Shown: in pieces, positions 1 through 11,613 of the stretch
Numbering within the stretch: the stretch's first letter is position 1
How the letters are laid out: every line of letters begins with the position of its first letter
Assembly (NCBI GenBank): GCA_011037195.1
Contig: JAAEAF010005001.1
Coordinates: forward strand, 1 to 64,000
DNA length: 64,000 nucleotides
From: Triatoma infestans
Taxonomy: Eukaryota > Arthropoda > Insecta > Hemiptera > Reduviidae
Reading direction: 5' to 3'
Made by a program: the position numbers and the translations under genes
Notes under the pieces: model-generated
Databases searched by the model: none
What the model saw: only the letters and a program-made list of their open reading frames with translations
Told to the model about the DNA's origin: nothing

Positions 1-154
1 TATCAATTTTGCCGGGGAACTGCTTGAAAGAAAAATGATGGATACAGACAGATATATAAGCTGCATATAAGAAAAGTTAAATGCAAAACTTCCCAAAAAT
101 GGCAAGAATCGTCCAAGTAATTGAATTAGTAATCAAGTAATTATTGTTGTAAAA

Positions 155-420
155 AATTTTGCGATTTTTCGTTTTTGGGTTTCGCTATTCTCAGTACTGA
201 CCTAGTTCTAAAAACAATTTTCTTTTGAGGGGAAGTTACTGGGTATCGGTAAAACTTCTACTTCCGTCGCTGTTCACAAATGCTGTTCACATACACACAC
301 ACACAAAGACCATTTTCTAAAAACCACTGTTTCCTACTCAGGGGATTTCAAAACGCGTATTTCCGATTAGTCTCAATGTCGAAAATTTGACACAATTACA
401 ATATACAAGTAAGAGAAAAT
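155..420 (-). repeat. Dispersed repeat family A, partial copy
   Basis: Matches, in reverse orientation, the copy at 8732-9005: a TTTTTCGTTTTTG segment, a CA-rich run, CCATTTTCTAAAAA, GTATTTCCG, TCGAAAATTTGACAC and a closing AGTAAGAGAAA. It has no coding potential. It is diverged, with many substitutions and an insertion near 190-270. Family assignment rests on the ordered series of shared blocks. Confidence 0.7.
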
Positions 421-2000
421 AAAAATCTTACTTTTTTAATTTTTATTTATTTATTTGTGTTATTTAATATGTAATATGTTGTCTGTGTAACTGGTGTTGT
501 TGTTGTTGTTGTTAATAAATTCAAAATAAATATATTAAAATCGATATAATTACCACAGCCTCCAAACAACTAACATATTTATTTTTTTGTAAATGAATGT
601 TTTATATTTCTGGTGGTACATAGTAAAAAGACATTGCAGAATTATGTGAGTTGTTTTTAGATATGTTGGTACAATGTATAAACCGTACTTTATATATACA
701 TATATATATAGCGAGAGAGAGCGATAAAAAGTCCCTTTCAACATTTAACGGCAGGAAGAACGACGGGTCGAGTGAACACACAGAACTTGGCGACTCGTTT
801 TAAATGGAAATTCTCTTCACTTTAGGCAGGCCATGTAGTACTGCCCTAAAGGGGTCCCTTGGTGCCCTTCACTAAACTAATTTCAAAGGGTCAAGGGCGT
901 ACACCCATCATTACAGATCTCTGGATAGACCCTCTACTTTTCTGGACATACCCAATATTTGTTGGCGATACATACATAATAAAACTAAAATATTTTTAGA
1001 AAAAACTATAGATAAAAAATAAGATAGTTAAATCTAAAGTTTCTCTTCTAGAAAAGCTCAGAAATAAGGCAAAACCCAAGAAACCACAACCATCCCAAGA
1101 CTGAGGCAGATTAAGAAACTTCTGAGAAGCTTCGGATAATCTGCACAAATCTAGGCTGCAAACAGGTTTCCAAACTCGTTAAACAATCTTGGTCTAGTAC
1201 GCGACAACGTCTGCAGATTCTGTGTGAGAAGATGGAGTAGTCTACGGTGCACTTCTTGACAAACGGCGATGCCAGTGATTACTTGCGTTTGGTTGGCCAA
1301 GTTTAACATTCACAACTTACTGCCTATTAATTATAATGATTGATATATTTATCGATCATTACAAAAAGTTTTTTTATTGAAATTTATAACAATTGTAATT
1401 ATAGTGTATTTGTTAGAAAAAGGAAAGAGAATGAGGCAGATCGTGAGACAGGAAGATGGGAGAATGGCGCCAAGTGAAGTGAATTCTTACAAGTATTTTA
1501 TATTCTTTGTTTTGTCCCAATTAGGAAAATAAAGAAAATTACCAAGAACTTCTGATAATAATGGCTTCTGTGTTAGACGGATTGGTCGACAATCAATTGA
1601 GCCAACATTCAATTGATCTACTTGATGTTGATCGCCAATATATTTGGTTAGTTATTTCTTTTTACCCTTTGGCTTTTAATTATAACATCATTAGTTACAG
1701 TTCAGAATATTGAAATGTTCAATACAAATCACGTCTCCTGATTTAATTAAGATGACTCATTAGGAATATCTGGGACTGTTGACAAATGAGAAGTTACTGA
1801 CAAAATTAATACTGTACCATAATGGAAGATGGATGGCTAGAGGAACTTAAATATAAATATTTATCAAGGGTTTATTAGAATTTGGTTAGGAGAATTGTTT
1901 GTAGTTCGACCTTGATCAATAATTGATGAAGTGACCTTATGATGCTGAACAAGCAACCTCCTTTATTAATCAATTAACAGTTTTACTGTTTTAACTTCGC
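421..2000. other. AT-rich DNA without recognised feature
   Basis: A short GTT microsatellite (about 499-513), TATA-repeat DNA near 690-710 and anonymous unique-looking sequence. The segment 780-960 is less AT-rich but shows no open frame or family match that I recognise. Confidence 0.5.
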
Positions 2001-2220
2001 TTATACTCCTAGTAAGAGGAAGCATTGCGATCGTGTCAGATTTTCCAAATTGAGTTTTCACCGGAAATATGTGATTGGAAATATCCGGAATGCGAAATAG
2101 TTTTTTTTTTTTTTACTTAGCCTCTGCATGTGTATGAGTCATCTGCATAACCCAAAACTCTGGAAATCACGGAAACAAGAACTTGATAATTCAATTAAAT
2201 GCTATAAGGTTTTCAACAAA
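2001..2220 (+). repeat. Dispersed repeat family A, fragment
   Basis: Begins ACTCCTAGTAAGAGGAAGC, then ATTGCGATCGTGTCAGATTTT and TTTTCACCGGAAATATG, the same order as the 8732 copy. Beyond 2100 a T-run interrupts it and similarity is weak. Confidence 0.6.
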
Positions 2221-3218
2221 AAGATCTAGTCAAAAGATTCTAAATATTTTGGACAACCGGATATACCAATTTACTGAAAGATTTTTCATTTTTCTCATTT
2301 TTCCTAAATGGACCCAATGATATTCTTTAAATTTTGGTAAATCAACTCATATAATGATGTGCGACACCATTTTTCCGGAAACATTGATGTTAAGTTAGGT
2401 GGCGTGGCGTTAGGCTTTTTCATAACTGCCACTACGCTTGGATGCTCCACTGTAAGTGTTGAGGCTAACCAAATATTTAGTAAACACTTGCAATATTAAA
2501 AAGAAAGTTGAATTAAAACTGTGAGAATTACAAGGGAAAAGTCATGGTTGGCTTTCACGCTAGATTTTCAATTTGTAACACTCAGCGAGATCTTTAGCAT
2601 TCGAGATCAGTGTGCATATGCTATATTGTGGCAGCGTTTCGCTCACAATTGTATTTGTTTCTTCAGTTTATGGTTAATTATTGGAGGCAATATATACAAA
2701 TCTCAGTTTTCCCGATACCTAGGAAATAAGGTGTTTCAGAAGCTTTATTGTTTTCCAAATTCCTCTAAATATCAATAAGATTTTCACAAGGGAAGATTTA
2801 ACAATAAACATCGTTTTTTAACAATACAATCGAAGAATGTAACTACTTGACCGGAAATTTAAGATCTAAAGAATAGAGGATCATCTTTGATACTAAGATG
2901 GGAAGTAGCAGATGGATGGAAGGGAAACCAAAGTAAGAGACGAATAAGGGTGTTGTAAAGCGCGGACAGGAGGGACTGCCAGCATAGAGGACGACCAGAA
3001 TTGTAGGGCAAGCGACACCTGGTCATTCTGTGGTACCGGCCAACATACGCGCACCTATAAAAGCAAGGAACACTCACCGCACTCTATTGTACAAATCTGT
3101 TTCTGTTGGTTGCTTCCGTTTGCCTCTATATCACACCTTCTTGTTCACTGCTGAGTCATTCTCTTTCTCTTTTTAGATTAGATATGTTTGGCTACTCTCT
3201 TCTCTTTTTACCTTCTCT
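2221..3218. other. No recognised feature
   Basis: AT-rich sequence. The short open frames at 2521-2778 (+) and 2859-3077 (-) have no recognisable domain and no codon-use signal, and I treat them as chance. Confidence 0.5.
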
Positions 3219-3320
3219 GATTGCCGTAAGTGACAAGTCCTAAGATCGTGTGAAATTTCCGAAATTGCATTTTCTCCCTAAAACTTGTATTGAAGTCCCC
3301 TGAGAACGAACAAAATGTTG
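3219..3320 (+). repeat. Dispersed repeat family A, short fragment
   Basis: GTAAGTGACAAGTCCTAAGATCGTGTGAAATTT followed later by TTTTCTCC, ACTTGTATTGA and CCCCTGAGAACGAA parallels the first 100 bp of the 8732 copy. Strongly diverged. Confidence 0.45.
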
Positions 3321-3753
3321 TTCGCCAATGGTTTTGGCAAGGAAGGTAGCACATCATCAACTATATGCTCACAATTGGACTTCAGTAAAATTGGCTACAT
3401 TAAGAATGGAAATATAAATTTAATTAGAAACGAAATAAAGGCAAGAGGGGAACGCTTAAGTGTAATTAAGTAAACTAACGTTTAAGCAAAATTAATTAGA
3501 AATAGATTATTTGTGTGTATTGATAATTACTTAAGAGATAATAATATAATATAGATTTAGTTTATAATTTCTTTTTGAAACTAATACATTTTTGTTTTAA
3601 TTATTGCATTGACAATAGTAGAGAGAATAGTTTAAATAATTAGAGAGAGTAGTTATTTATTTATATTTTTCCTGTGCTGATAATTTTATTTTACTTATTA
3701 GTTTGTATATATTTGTATTCATAGCATATTGTAAACTACAACTTGCTTTTTTT
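3321..3753. other. No recognised feature
   Basis: Very AT-rich sequence with repeated AATTA words and no open frame. Confidence 0.5.
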
Positions 3754-3968
3754 GATAAAGAAGTCTATCTGCCTAATAAAGGAGTCTATCCATCTAATAA
3801 AGAAGTCTAACTATCTAATAAAGGAGTCTATGTCTAATAAAGGATTCTATCTGTCTAATAAAGGAGTCTGCCTGTCTAATAAAGGAGTCTATCTGTCTAA
3901 TAAAGAAGTCTAACTATTTAATAAAGGAGTCTATAGAAAGGACAATAAAGGAGTCCATCTGTCTCTCT
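3754..3968. repeat. 21-bp minisatellite, about 10 units
   Basis: Tandem units of about 21 bp with the consensus TAATAAAGGAGTCTATCTGTC. Ten units can be counted. Variants carry AAGAAGTCTAACTAT, and one unit is 2 bp short (TAATAAAGGAGTCTATGTC). Two sub-types (GGAGTCTATC and GAAGTCTAAC) recur in a mixed order, which suggests turnover by unequal exchange. No coding frame. Confidence 0.95.
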
Positions 3969-6167
3969 GTACTGGCTGAAAATTGTAACATAAATATATC
4001 ATAACAATAAGAAAAAGAAGAAAATAAATAAAATGAAGCCAAAAAAATAATATGATACTGATGGTAATCCCTCTTTTTATAGATGACAATATGTTTTTTT
4101 AGAATAAATATAAATAAATAAAAATAAATTAATTAATTACACAAAAAAATAATAATAAAGAAGACAGAACTGCCGGCAGAGATAGCTTCGGCCATGTCAT
4201 AAAAGCTTTATTTAAAATATCAATAAAAAAAACTTTTTTGGTTGTATAATACTTAAAAGTTTTTGTTGTGAATCATTTTTATATATATATTTTTTTCTAC
4301 GTAAGTTTGTATTTATGTAAGTTTTTGTTTCATATTCTTATCAATGAAGTCGTTCATTCATTCATTGTCTGTGAAAGTTTGGCTGTGCACTTCTGGGATG
4401 GATAGTTTACCAGAATTATAATTTCAGTAAGAGAAAGTTAAGCTGAGGTGTATTGTGGAACTGGGTATGTGGTTCCCGATCTTGATCTTGCATTTTATTT
4501 GATGTATCAATGTGAGTAGTATACAGTAAAATATGTTCGCTATCCCACCAACATCCACGATAGCTGAACAGAAATCGCACGTTAAGCCCGCCTGAAAAAA
4601 TAGAGATTATAGTTGTTGTGGTGGTAGGTTCCTCAGAGCTGGAAAGCATCAGAGACATTATACTTTACTTGCAATAAGAGAAAGTCATGCGAGTGTTTCA
4701 CCCCAGCTTTTTTGTTTATTCTTGCTACGTTTTATGGTGCATATCCGTATTGCAGGCTACATCCAGCACAGACTGCATGGCGAGCGTGTATGGCTGTCAG
4801 ACACACCTAACTTATTATCTACAGAGAACTATATTTGGCCTTAAGAGCCAAGCCAAGATAAGTCCTATTTAATTTAACTATACGGGTGGGCCAGCCAGTA
4901 TCAGCCATCCCCAGGGACCTTTACTATGTAACGCACACGCCCAAACCTCAAAACACGCTGCCTCTACCCTTCTAATCTGACCAGCTTTTCCCAGCGACTT
5001 TACCTTTCTAAGTATCTTAATAATAATTATTATACATAACTTACCACCGCTGTACACACATACTAGGCAAGATAATATTTTGGGATGTAATTAAAATCAA
5101 AATCATAATTAATTAAATGTTTACAAGGTCGATAAATTAGGTCTTTATTTTCGCCAAAAAGTCAGTTTAAGGAAAAAAGAAAGACGCGGCAATAACTATA
5201 AAACAATAAAACTCTTTGCGAATGTAAGGAAGAAAGTATGGGTGAAGAGGAGGGAAACGTTGGTAGGAGGTGAAGAGAAATAGTTGTGTATAAAGATTGA
5301 GTGATAGTGATTGTCAACTATTGTGAACACTACATTGCTCTTAGTTTGTATCGCTCACAACTTAACTAACAATTCAAACAAAATTGTTTGTAGACATCGT
5401 CAGATATAATAATACATTGATATGTCAACTAATACATTGTAACTCATCACTTAATTAGATGAACAGAACCATATATCATAAATTCACTATATTGAACAGG
5501 TTTATTGTTAAGATGTGGTCGCTCAGCTTCTGTGAATTGGAACCAAAATTACTGGTGATTACAAAAACTTTTTAATTTCTGTGGGCTACCGCGCACTCTT
5601 TATATGGTGATTAAGCAGTTCTAAGAAGTTTATGCGTTTGAACACTAGTTCACGTTGACAGTGTTGTAAAAGCATGTTTTCTTGACAATTACAATGATCG
5701 CCATCGTTTCGAAGACCACTTTATGAATCTTTTTGAAAATATGCTAATGTTGGAACAAGGAGTTGAGTTTATTTTGTGAATTATTCAGGTCGGTTCGAGC
5801 GTGAGTTCCGTGTCAATATGATAAAATTTAACCAAGATCAGTTGTATTAGACAGGACATGTCATGAATGAAAAGTGATGTCAAAATAAAAGCTATTTGAC
5901 AAATAATAATAACTAATTACATTTCATCCTTCTCTTTAGATCAAAGATCTTTGCATTTTACGTAGAATTCATTTTAGGAAAGTTCGATGTTATGTGAATG
6001 AATATTCTGCGATACTGTTACCTAAAAGATATTTGTTCTACACGGAATTAGTACAATAGCTCCTCTAGTAGTAATATATTTATTGGACAAACAACTTGTC
6101 ACATGATGAGTGTATTATAGTGTAAATGAACATATAATTCTATTATACCAATCAAATAGAATGTAGA
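3969..6167. other. AT-rich DNA, two short family A-like motifs
   Basis: The motif TAAGAGAAAGT occurs at about 4425 and again at about 4675, where it is followed by GTGTTTCAC as in the duplicated motif near 28776-28830. Otherwise there are no recognisable elements. Short open frames here (for example 4416-4658 minus and 4687-4872 plus) show no domain. Confidence 0.45.
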
Positions 6168-6197
6168 ATATATATATCTATATATATATATATATGT

Positions 6198-6229
<32 letters not shown>
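6168..6229. repeat. (TA)n-(GT)n compound microsatellite
   Basis: About 28 bp of TA repeats, interrupted once by TATCTA, run directly into about 34 bp of GT repeats. Confidence 0.97.
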
Positions 6230-6230
<1 letters not shown>

Positions 6231-7035
6231 ATTTAAGCTTAGCTGTAGATATACTCACTGGTATATAGGCGATGTTGGAGTGGACTGAATGTAGTTTATG
6301 TAACATTTACATCATCAATCACTGCAATATGCACCAGCCAGCCAGTTCAGTGCCAACAAGTCACTTGGCATACCAAAACATTACCAAGTTTCCATATCAG
6401 AGGTCCAACTCACTGTCGTTAACTAAACCTGTCAGCGTTCAAATATTTATTACTAAATTTGACTACGACTTATTATTTAATGAATCCTTTTTCTTTTTTC
6501 AGATAAAATTATTGTAACGTTCATTTCAAGTGAGGAGAAGCTTCAATAACGCTTCAGCCCGATCAGACAGAGCAACCAACAGTTGGCTCCATCTAACATT
6601 CATCACATCAATCAGTAGGCCCAATCTGCCAGTTAGCATGGCGAACAGCAGGTCCGACAAAAATCAATTTCCGTGGAAGAATGTTTGAAATTTAAAGAGT
6701 TTTCTTTATTTATTTTCTAGGCCGTTATGCGTATAGTTATTATGCAAAGTGTAAAGAAAATCGTTAGAGGCATTTCAGTGAAAATCGCAAACACTGAAAA
6801 CAAAAACAGTAAAGTTGGCGAACGGATTTTGACTGAAACCTTGGTGTCGGGTGCCTTCCGCAGTATCAAATTTCAGTTTCTTACTCTGTTTCATTTATGA
6901 GATACGTTGTTTGCAGCACACACATACACATACGTATATATAATATATATTTTATATGTATGTATGCGAGTGTGTGTGTGTGTGCTTTTACACTTACATA
7001 TGCAGATCATTCACTAAATAATATATTTTACTTTT
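6230..7035. other. No recognised feature
   Basis: AT-rich DNA. The frames at 6272-6517 and 6897-7118 run through simple sequence (TATA and GTGT runs) and are not supported as genes. Confidence 0.45.
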
Positions 7036-7960
7036 TACTTTCTCTTATTGGCTGTAAGAAGGATTACAATCGTATTAAAGTTTCGAATTTGTGTTTTCTT
7101 CAGAAATCTATGTGCTAGGTTGCCCGAGTCCGAAAAAAATAGTATTTAATCGTTGAATAACGAAAAATTATAGACAATCAAACTTGCCTGGATATCACTT
7201 GAGAACCCGATATGAAGTTAGTGGTCGAAATCCCTCAACCGAAAGTACCATTTTATTGAGTAAATTTGCCAGTTTTTGCGACTTTTCCCGAAAATTAGCT
7301 TCAAGGACTTTCTTTAAACTCCTATCTATTACACACAAACATATAGATCTACTACATTTATTTGGAAAAATTCATTTTAATCCCCCTCTAAAGTCCTCTT
7401 CAGGGTTTTGCACAAAATATTCACCTGTATTATCAATGAGAATAAGTATGTTCTTAAAATTCCGGGAATGAACGAATTCAATTAATCGGAAGTGCGAATC
7501 TCCTGAACTGTCTTTCTGCGATTTTCTCAATAATGTCGCCAGTGGCTTCTTTTGATTTGGTGTATCCATGCAAAGAATGCTGCTGGTGTCGCTATCTACC
7601 ACTTTTCATTTGAAATCACTTCTTTCAACAAATCAAATTTCTGGACAATTTTTTTTTTAGAAAATTATTTTAAGAGCTTCCATGGAGATTGGAATATGGC
7701 TCTCCTGTTCAAAGTACCAGTTATTATGAGTGCCCCCCCCCTATACTGAACACAATTAAATATTTAGTAAAAATTCCAAGTTTGAAGAAAATGTTCATTT
7801 AGGATTATAAGAAATGCAGCATTAGGAAGGTGGGTGAGTATTTTAAACCATAGATCTCGTTTTTTATACAAGGGACCTCAGATAATGTATTTCCGTTCAA
7901 ACTCAATTTCGAAAAGTTAACGATCGCAGCACTTCCTCTTCTGGGAGAGAGTGAAAGAAA
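7036..7960 (+). repeat. Dispersed repeat family A, long diverged copy
   Basis: The left end ACTTTCTCTTATTGGCTGTAAG is an imperfect form of the family's terminal palindrome, followed by the ordered blocks TTACAATCGTAT, GAGTCCGAAAAAAAT, ATCAAACTTG, CCCTCAACCGAAAGTACCA and TTTTATTGAGTAAATTT. Towards 7800-7960 the orientation of shared blocks is reversed (GGGACCTCAGATAATGTATTTCCG, AACTCAATTTCGAAAA, CACTTCCTCTT). The whole may therefore be one element with similar ends, like the copy at 11614-12574, or two abutting copies. No protein domain is seen in the small frames inside it. Confidence 0.5.
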
Positions 7961-8731
7961 AAACGTTTTGGACGGAACAATAGAATTGGAATAACTGCAA
8001 TGTAAACCATTCAATATGTTCTGAATGGGGGGAGGGATTACTTAACGATAGAACAAGTATTGCATTGTAAATCTCTGAAGAACGAGGGCAAGAGACGGAT
8101 ACTAATGAATTACTATATTTACATCGAAAACAATCGATTGGTCACGGTGGCGGCTTGAAGAGTGGCTGTAGACTTTGTTGGAAGTTACACTGGTTCTAAC
8201 TTTGCCACTCTCCACTTCGCCGCAAAGTAAAAGTTTTCCCCTCTTCCTCTTTCCATCTTTTATTCTGGGCAGTGTGTGGGGGGGGGGGGGCTGACGTTGA
8301 AAATGACCCCCTCCTCACACTTCAGGAAGGTTTTTCCTTTTTTTTTTTTGAAAGCGGACATAGTGCTAAAGGGAGCGCTCCCCCAAAAAAGGAGAGAAAG
8401 TGGAATATTTAGTGTTGTCACCATTGCGATAATTTACAACCAAGCAGGTTAGCTCGGTCAACAAGCGCCTTCTTGGCTTGTTTACCCGCCAAACTTAGCA
8501 AACACTTCTCTATACATTTACTTAAGTTATTACTTCTCTTTTACTTGAGAACGGCAATAACCTCTTACCAGCTGTAAGCAACCACCACCAGAGGAGAGAA
8601 CACTTATTTCTTAGTATTGCCCAATTGATTCTTTTTAATCATTCAATAAATATTGTACACTTCTGGAATACATTCCAATAAACATAAATATTAGCTGTCC
8701 AGTCTGAGAGCACCATTAAAGAATACGTTTT
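7961..8731. other. No recognised feature; homopolymer runs
   Basis: Contains a G-run of about 13 bases near 8279-8291, a T-run near 8338-8349 and a C-rich patch. No gene is visible. Confidence 0.5.
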
Positions 8732-9005
8732 ACTTTCTCTTACTCCTAGTAAGAGAAAGTATTGTAATTGTGTCAAATTTTCGATATCGAATTTTCGCCG
8801 GAGATACAAGTTTTGAGGTGCCCTGAGTCCAAAAAAGTGATTTTTGGAAAATGTTTTGTCTGTCTGTGTATGTGGACAGCATAGCTCAAAAACGAGATAT
8901 CGCAGAAAGTTCAAACTTGATATTCCGTTTAGGTAGCACTATGGGATCCGACAGTAAGTTATCTGTCAAAGTTCCTCAACCGGAAGTACCGGTTATGCAC
9001 TGATA
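8732..9005 (+). repeat. Dispersed repeat family A, reference 5' end
   Basis: Best-preserved terminus of the family. Positions 8732-8760 form a perfect inverted repeat with 12-bp arms (ACTTTCTCTTAC and GTAAGAGAAAGT) around TCCTA. Then come TATTGTAATTGTGTCAAATT, TTTCGATATCG, TTTTCGCCGGAGATAC, CCCTGAGTCCAAAAAAGTG, AGCTCAAAAACGAGATATCG, TTGATATTCCGTTTAGG, GGGATCCGACAGTAAG and CCTCAACCGGAAGTACC. It is non-coding, and the other end is missing after about 9005. Confidence 0.85.
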
Positions 9006-9672
9006 ATGAACACAAAAAGAAAGTTTCCTATGTGAGTGTGCGTATTTAACTTATAGATATTCATTGTTTATTGGTGTATAATAAAAAAGTACTGAATAAG
9101 CATCCCCCACTATAACAACCCATAATTACTTGTAATATTAAGCTACCAGGATGTGGTTGTTGTTAACCAGACTTTGTGCATTAAACAACTATTAGTTAGA
9201 GAAAATAATTGTTTGTTTAATTGTAAAATAATATTTTTTAAAAAGCTACAACCATATAATAAACAATTTGCGCAGTAGGCAAGACATTGATGAAAAGTAA
9301 GGACAAAAATTGTTGAGAAACATAGGAAATCAAATTCTTGAACAATACAAGAATTCGCCTTTCTAAATCTTGCTGTATAATAATTTCTTATGTTTTGACG
9401 CTCCACAACAAAGATCAGCTCCCATACATTCCTAATATTGTGAGTTATTTAAACATTTAATTTTACAAAATTTTTCGTAACATAAGATTATTTACCATAT
9501 TAACCAATTTTTATTTTTATTTAAAAAACTGATTAACTAATGTTATTTTCTAAATTATTGATATGTTACTATAGTTCTAGGCAATTATGTTCTAATTACT
9601 TGGTGTTTTTCTTTATAGAAGTACCAATTTTTTTTAGTATTTTTAATTATTGAATTAATTTATTTTTTGAAC
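9006..9672. other. No recognised feature
   Basis: AT-rich sequence leading into a TTA-repeat that is the tail of the next element. Confidence 0.5.
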
Positions 9673-10920
9673 TTATTATTATTATTATTATTTGTCTGTG
9701 GGGAGGGAAACCCTACGCTATCCCAAGATATATAGCTGCCCCAAGGAAAACAACAAACCGGGTCTAGAACAAAAATCCAGACCTGGATCTAATCCATCTA
9801 AGATTCACCGCAGTCCGAATAATAGGACAATAACCTTAAGCGGAAATAGCCTAAGCTCTTCCACAGACATCCTATTCCGACCAAAGTTCCTGAACTTAAT
9901 TTCCTCACAACCAAGGCAATCAGTCATAAGATGGATGGGTGTTTCCTCCTCTGCCTCGGGATGAACCCCATTATGTAGAGTTTCTCCTTAAACCTCAATG
10001 TCCAATAAGAGATCCAAGCATATGCTTGAGAGCGCACCGTGAAAAACACAGCAACGCCTCACTAATGGCCTTGTCCGGACCCCCGATGAGCACTTTGGAC
10101 TGCCGAAAACCAACTGAGCTCATCCATAAGGATGAATGCTATGAAGCTGTCCATGTTTGGAAGCCTGACAGACATGTGCCAGAAGACACGCCAACAGCAG
10201 GCTTGGGACCAATGAAAGGAAGAGAGGCGCTAATTTGGCAAACCTATCCACCTCCTCGTTCCCAAAAATTCCCATGTGACCTGGCACCCAGACTAGAAGC
10301 ACATCCTTCAGAGAAGAAAGCTCTTCCAGTCTTTTAGAACATTCTAACATCAACCTGGAAGTTAAGACACATAAACTCAGCGCCTTGAGCGCAGCCTGGC
10401 TGTCCGAGCAGATACAAACACCTTTTAAGTTAGTGTTACGACCCTCTCACCCAAGACACAACAAAGAATAGCATAATCCTCAGTCTGGAAGACCGTGATC
10501 CATTCACCAAGAGATACTGCCAAATGATCTCCGGTCTCAAAACAGACCGCAGCTCCAGGCCTACCATCCATTCTGGAACCGTCCGTGTAACACCGGGAGT
10601 AATTATCAGGCATCACCCAGACGGACCAAATCTTGACCAATCTTCCCTAGAGGGTAACCTGATACTGTAAGAATGCTCGAAAACAAAAGTCTTCAACATT
10701 CTATCAGAGGGAAAACCTGTAACAGGAACCTTCAAAAGCATCTCGCGATGAATGGTAAGAGTGACCATATCCCTTACCGTGCCATAACCTGCCAGTTTAA
10801 TTCTATAACAGGCATAGCATTCACCTCTACAAAGAGCTGTGGAATTCCTAATGAAGTCTCCATTGCAGCTGTAGGCATGGTCCGAATCGCACCGGTATTT
10901 TCTGACCTTAGTCTTTGAAT
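9673..10920 (-). mobile_element. I/R1-superfamily LINE, 3' fragment with RNase H
   Basis: Minus-strand remnant of a non-LTR retrotransposon. In sense order it shows a linker containing SIRLPSREDW (about 10630-10690), an RNase H domain and a C-terminal zinc-knuckle-like segment (EEETPIHLM, about 9935-9965). It then ends in an AAT-repeat tail (TTATTATT on the plus strand at 9673-9691). Endonuclease and reverse transcriptase are absent, so it is 5'-truncated. Frames are broken in several places. RNase H is characteristic of the R1/LOA/I group of LINEs, and the exact clade is not resolved by eye. Confidence 0.85.
10120..10640 (-). pseudogene. RNase H domain of LINE ORF2 (broken)
   Basis: The 71-residue piece at 10425-10640 carries the first RNase H motif, CYTDGSRMDGRPGAAVCFE, with the catalytic Asp at codons within 10575-10589, followed by a Glu-containing helix (FQTEDYAILC). 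The 77-residue piece at 10120-10353 carries the last motif, VLLVWVPGHMGIFGNEEVDR, with the conserved His and Asp. In the intact family these lie in one frame; here a stop and a frameshift separate them. The domain normally degrades the RNA strand during reverse transcription. It is not functional in this copy. Confidence 0.85.
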
Positions 10921-11613
10921 TTTGAATAGAAAATTTCAGAAGTAAATTTTGATAGGTACACAAAAAATCAGTTGACGTGACACTTATGAAACTAAAGAAA
11001 ACTACCACACTCGACAACCAACCATCGTGCACTCATTGAAACATATAAAAAATCAATAAGACTCTTATGTTGACAGGAAATCAATACAAACGAATGGAAT
11101 GCGAACTGTGTCAAATAACAAAATACTATGAATACCTTTAAAACTAACATCATATATCTCCCACTGCCATTCACTGCTATCCCACTTTTGAAGTAATTCA
11201 AACGAAGAGTATAACATTGGAAAATACGAAATTCCTAACTATAGTGTTACTAGATACGCACACCCCATATAAATTGAAATCTGCACAAGCAATACAAATA
11301 GTAAATAATTTGTTCCATTTTTTATATAATTAAGTGAAATAATTATTCTCTAATTATACATTCTCCCGAACATGTACTCAAAAAAGAATAGAATTCAGCA
11401 ATATTTAATTAAAATAATTATTAGAACTGCACAAAATCAAAATTTTTGTTATATCAACTTACAATCCAGAAGCGATTGGACGATTATATTCCACTTTAAT
11501 TGAACGCCCACAAAAAAGAGCAGAATTACGACTATTTCTGAACAGTCTATATTAAAAATAAACAGAAGCAATCAAAATTATAAAAAAAAAATCTGGTGTG
11601 ATACACTCACACA
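10921..11613. other. No recognised feature
   Basis: AT-rich DNA. Just before the next element, positions 11592-11616 hold a small hairpin-forming GGTGTGA...TCACAC. A similar motif recurs at about 13863 and a related one at about 28235. Confidence 0.4.

Noticed and set aside
6897..7118. Possible small membrane protein
   Set aside because: The frame is created by TATA and GTGT simple repeats and then runs into the dispersed repeat family A.
9692..10337. Two plus-strand open frames of 90 and 132 codons
   Set aside because: They are antisense shadows of the minus-strand LINE with RNase H and have no domain of their own.
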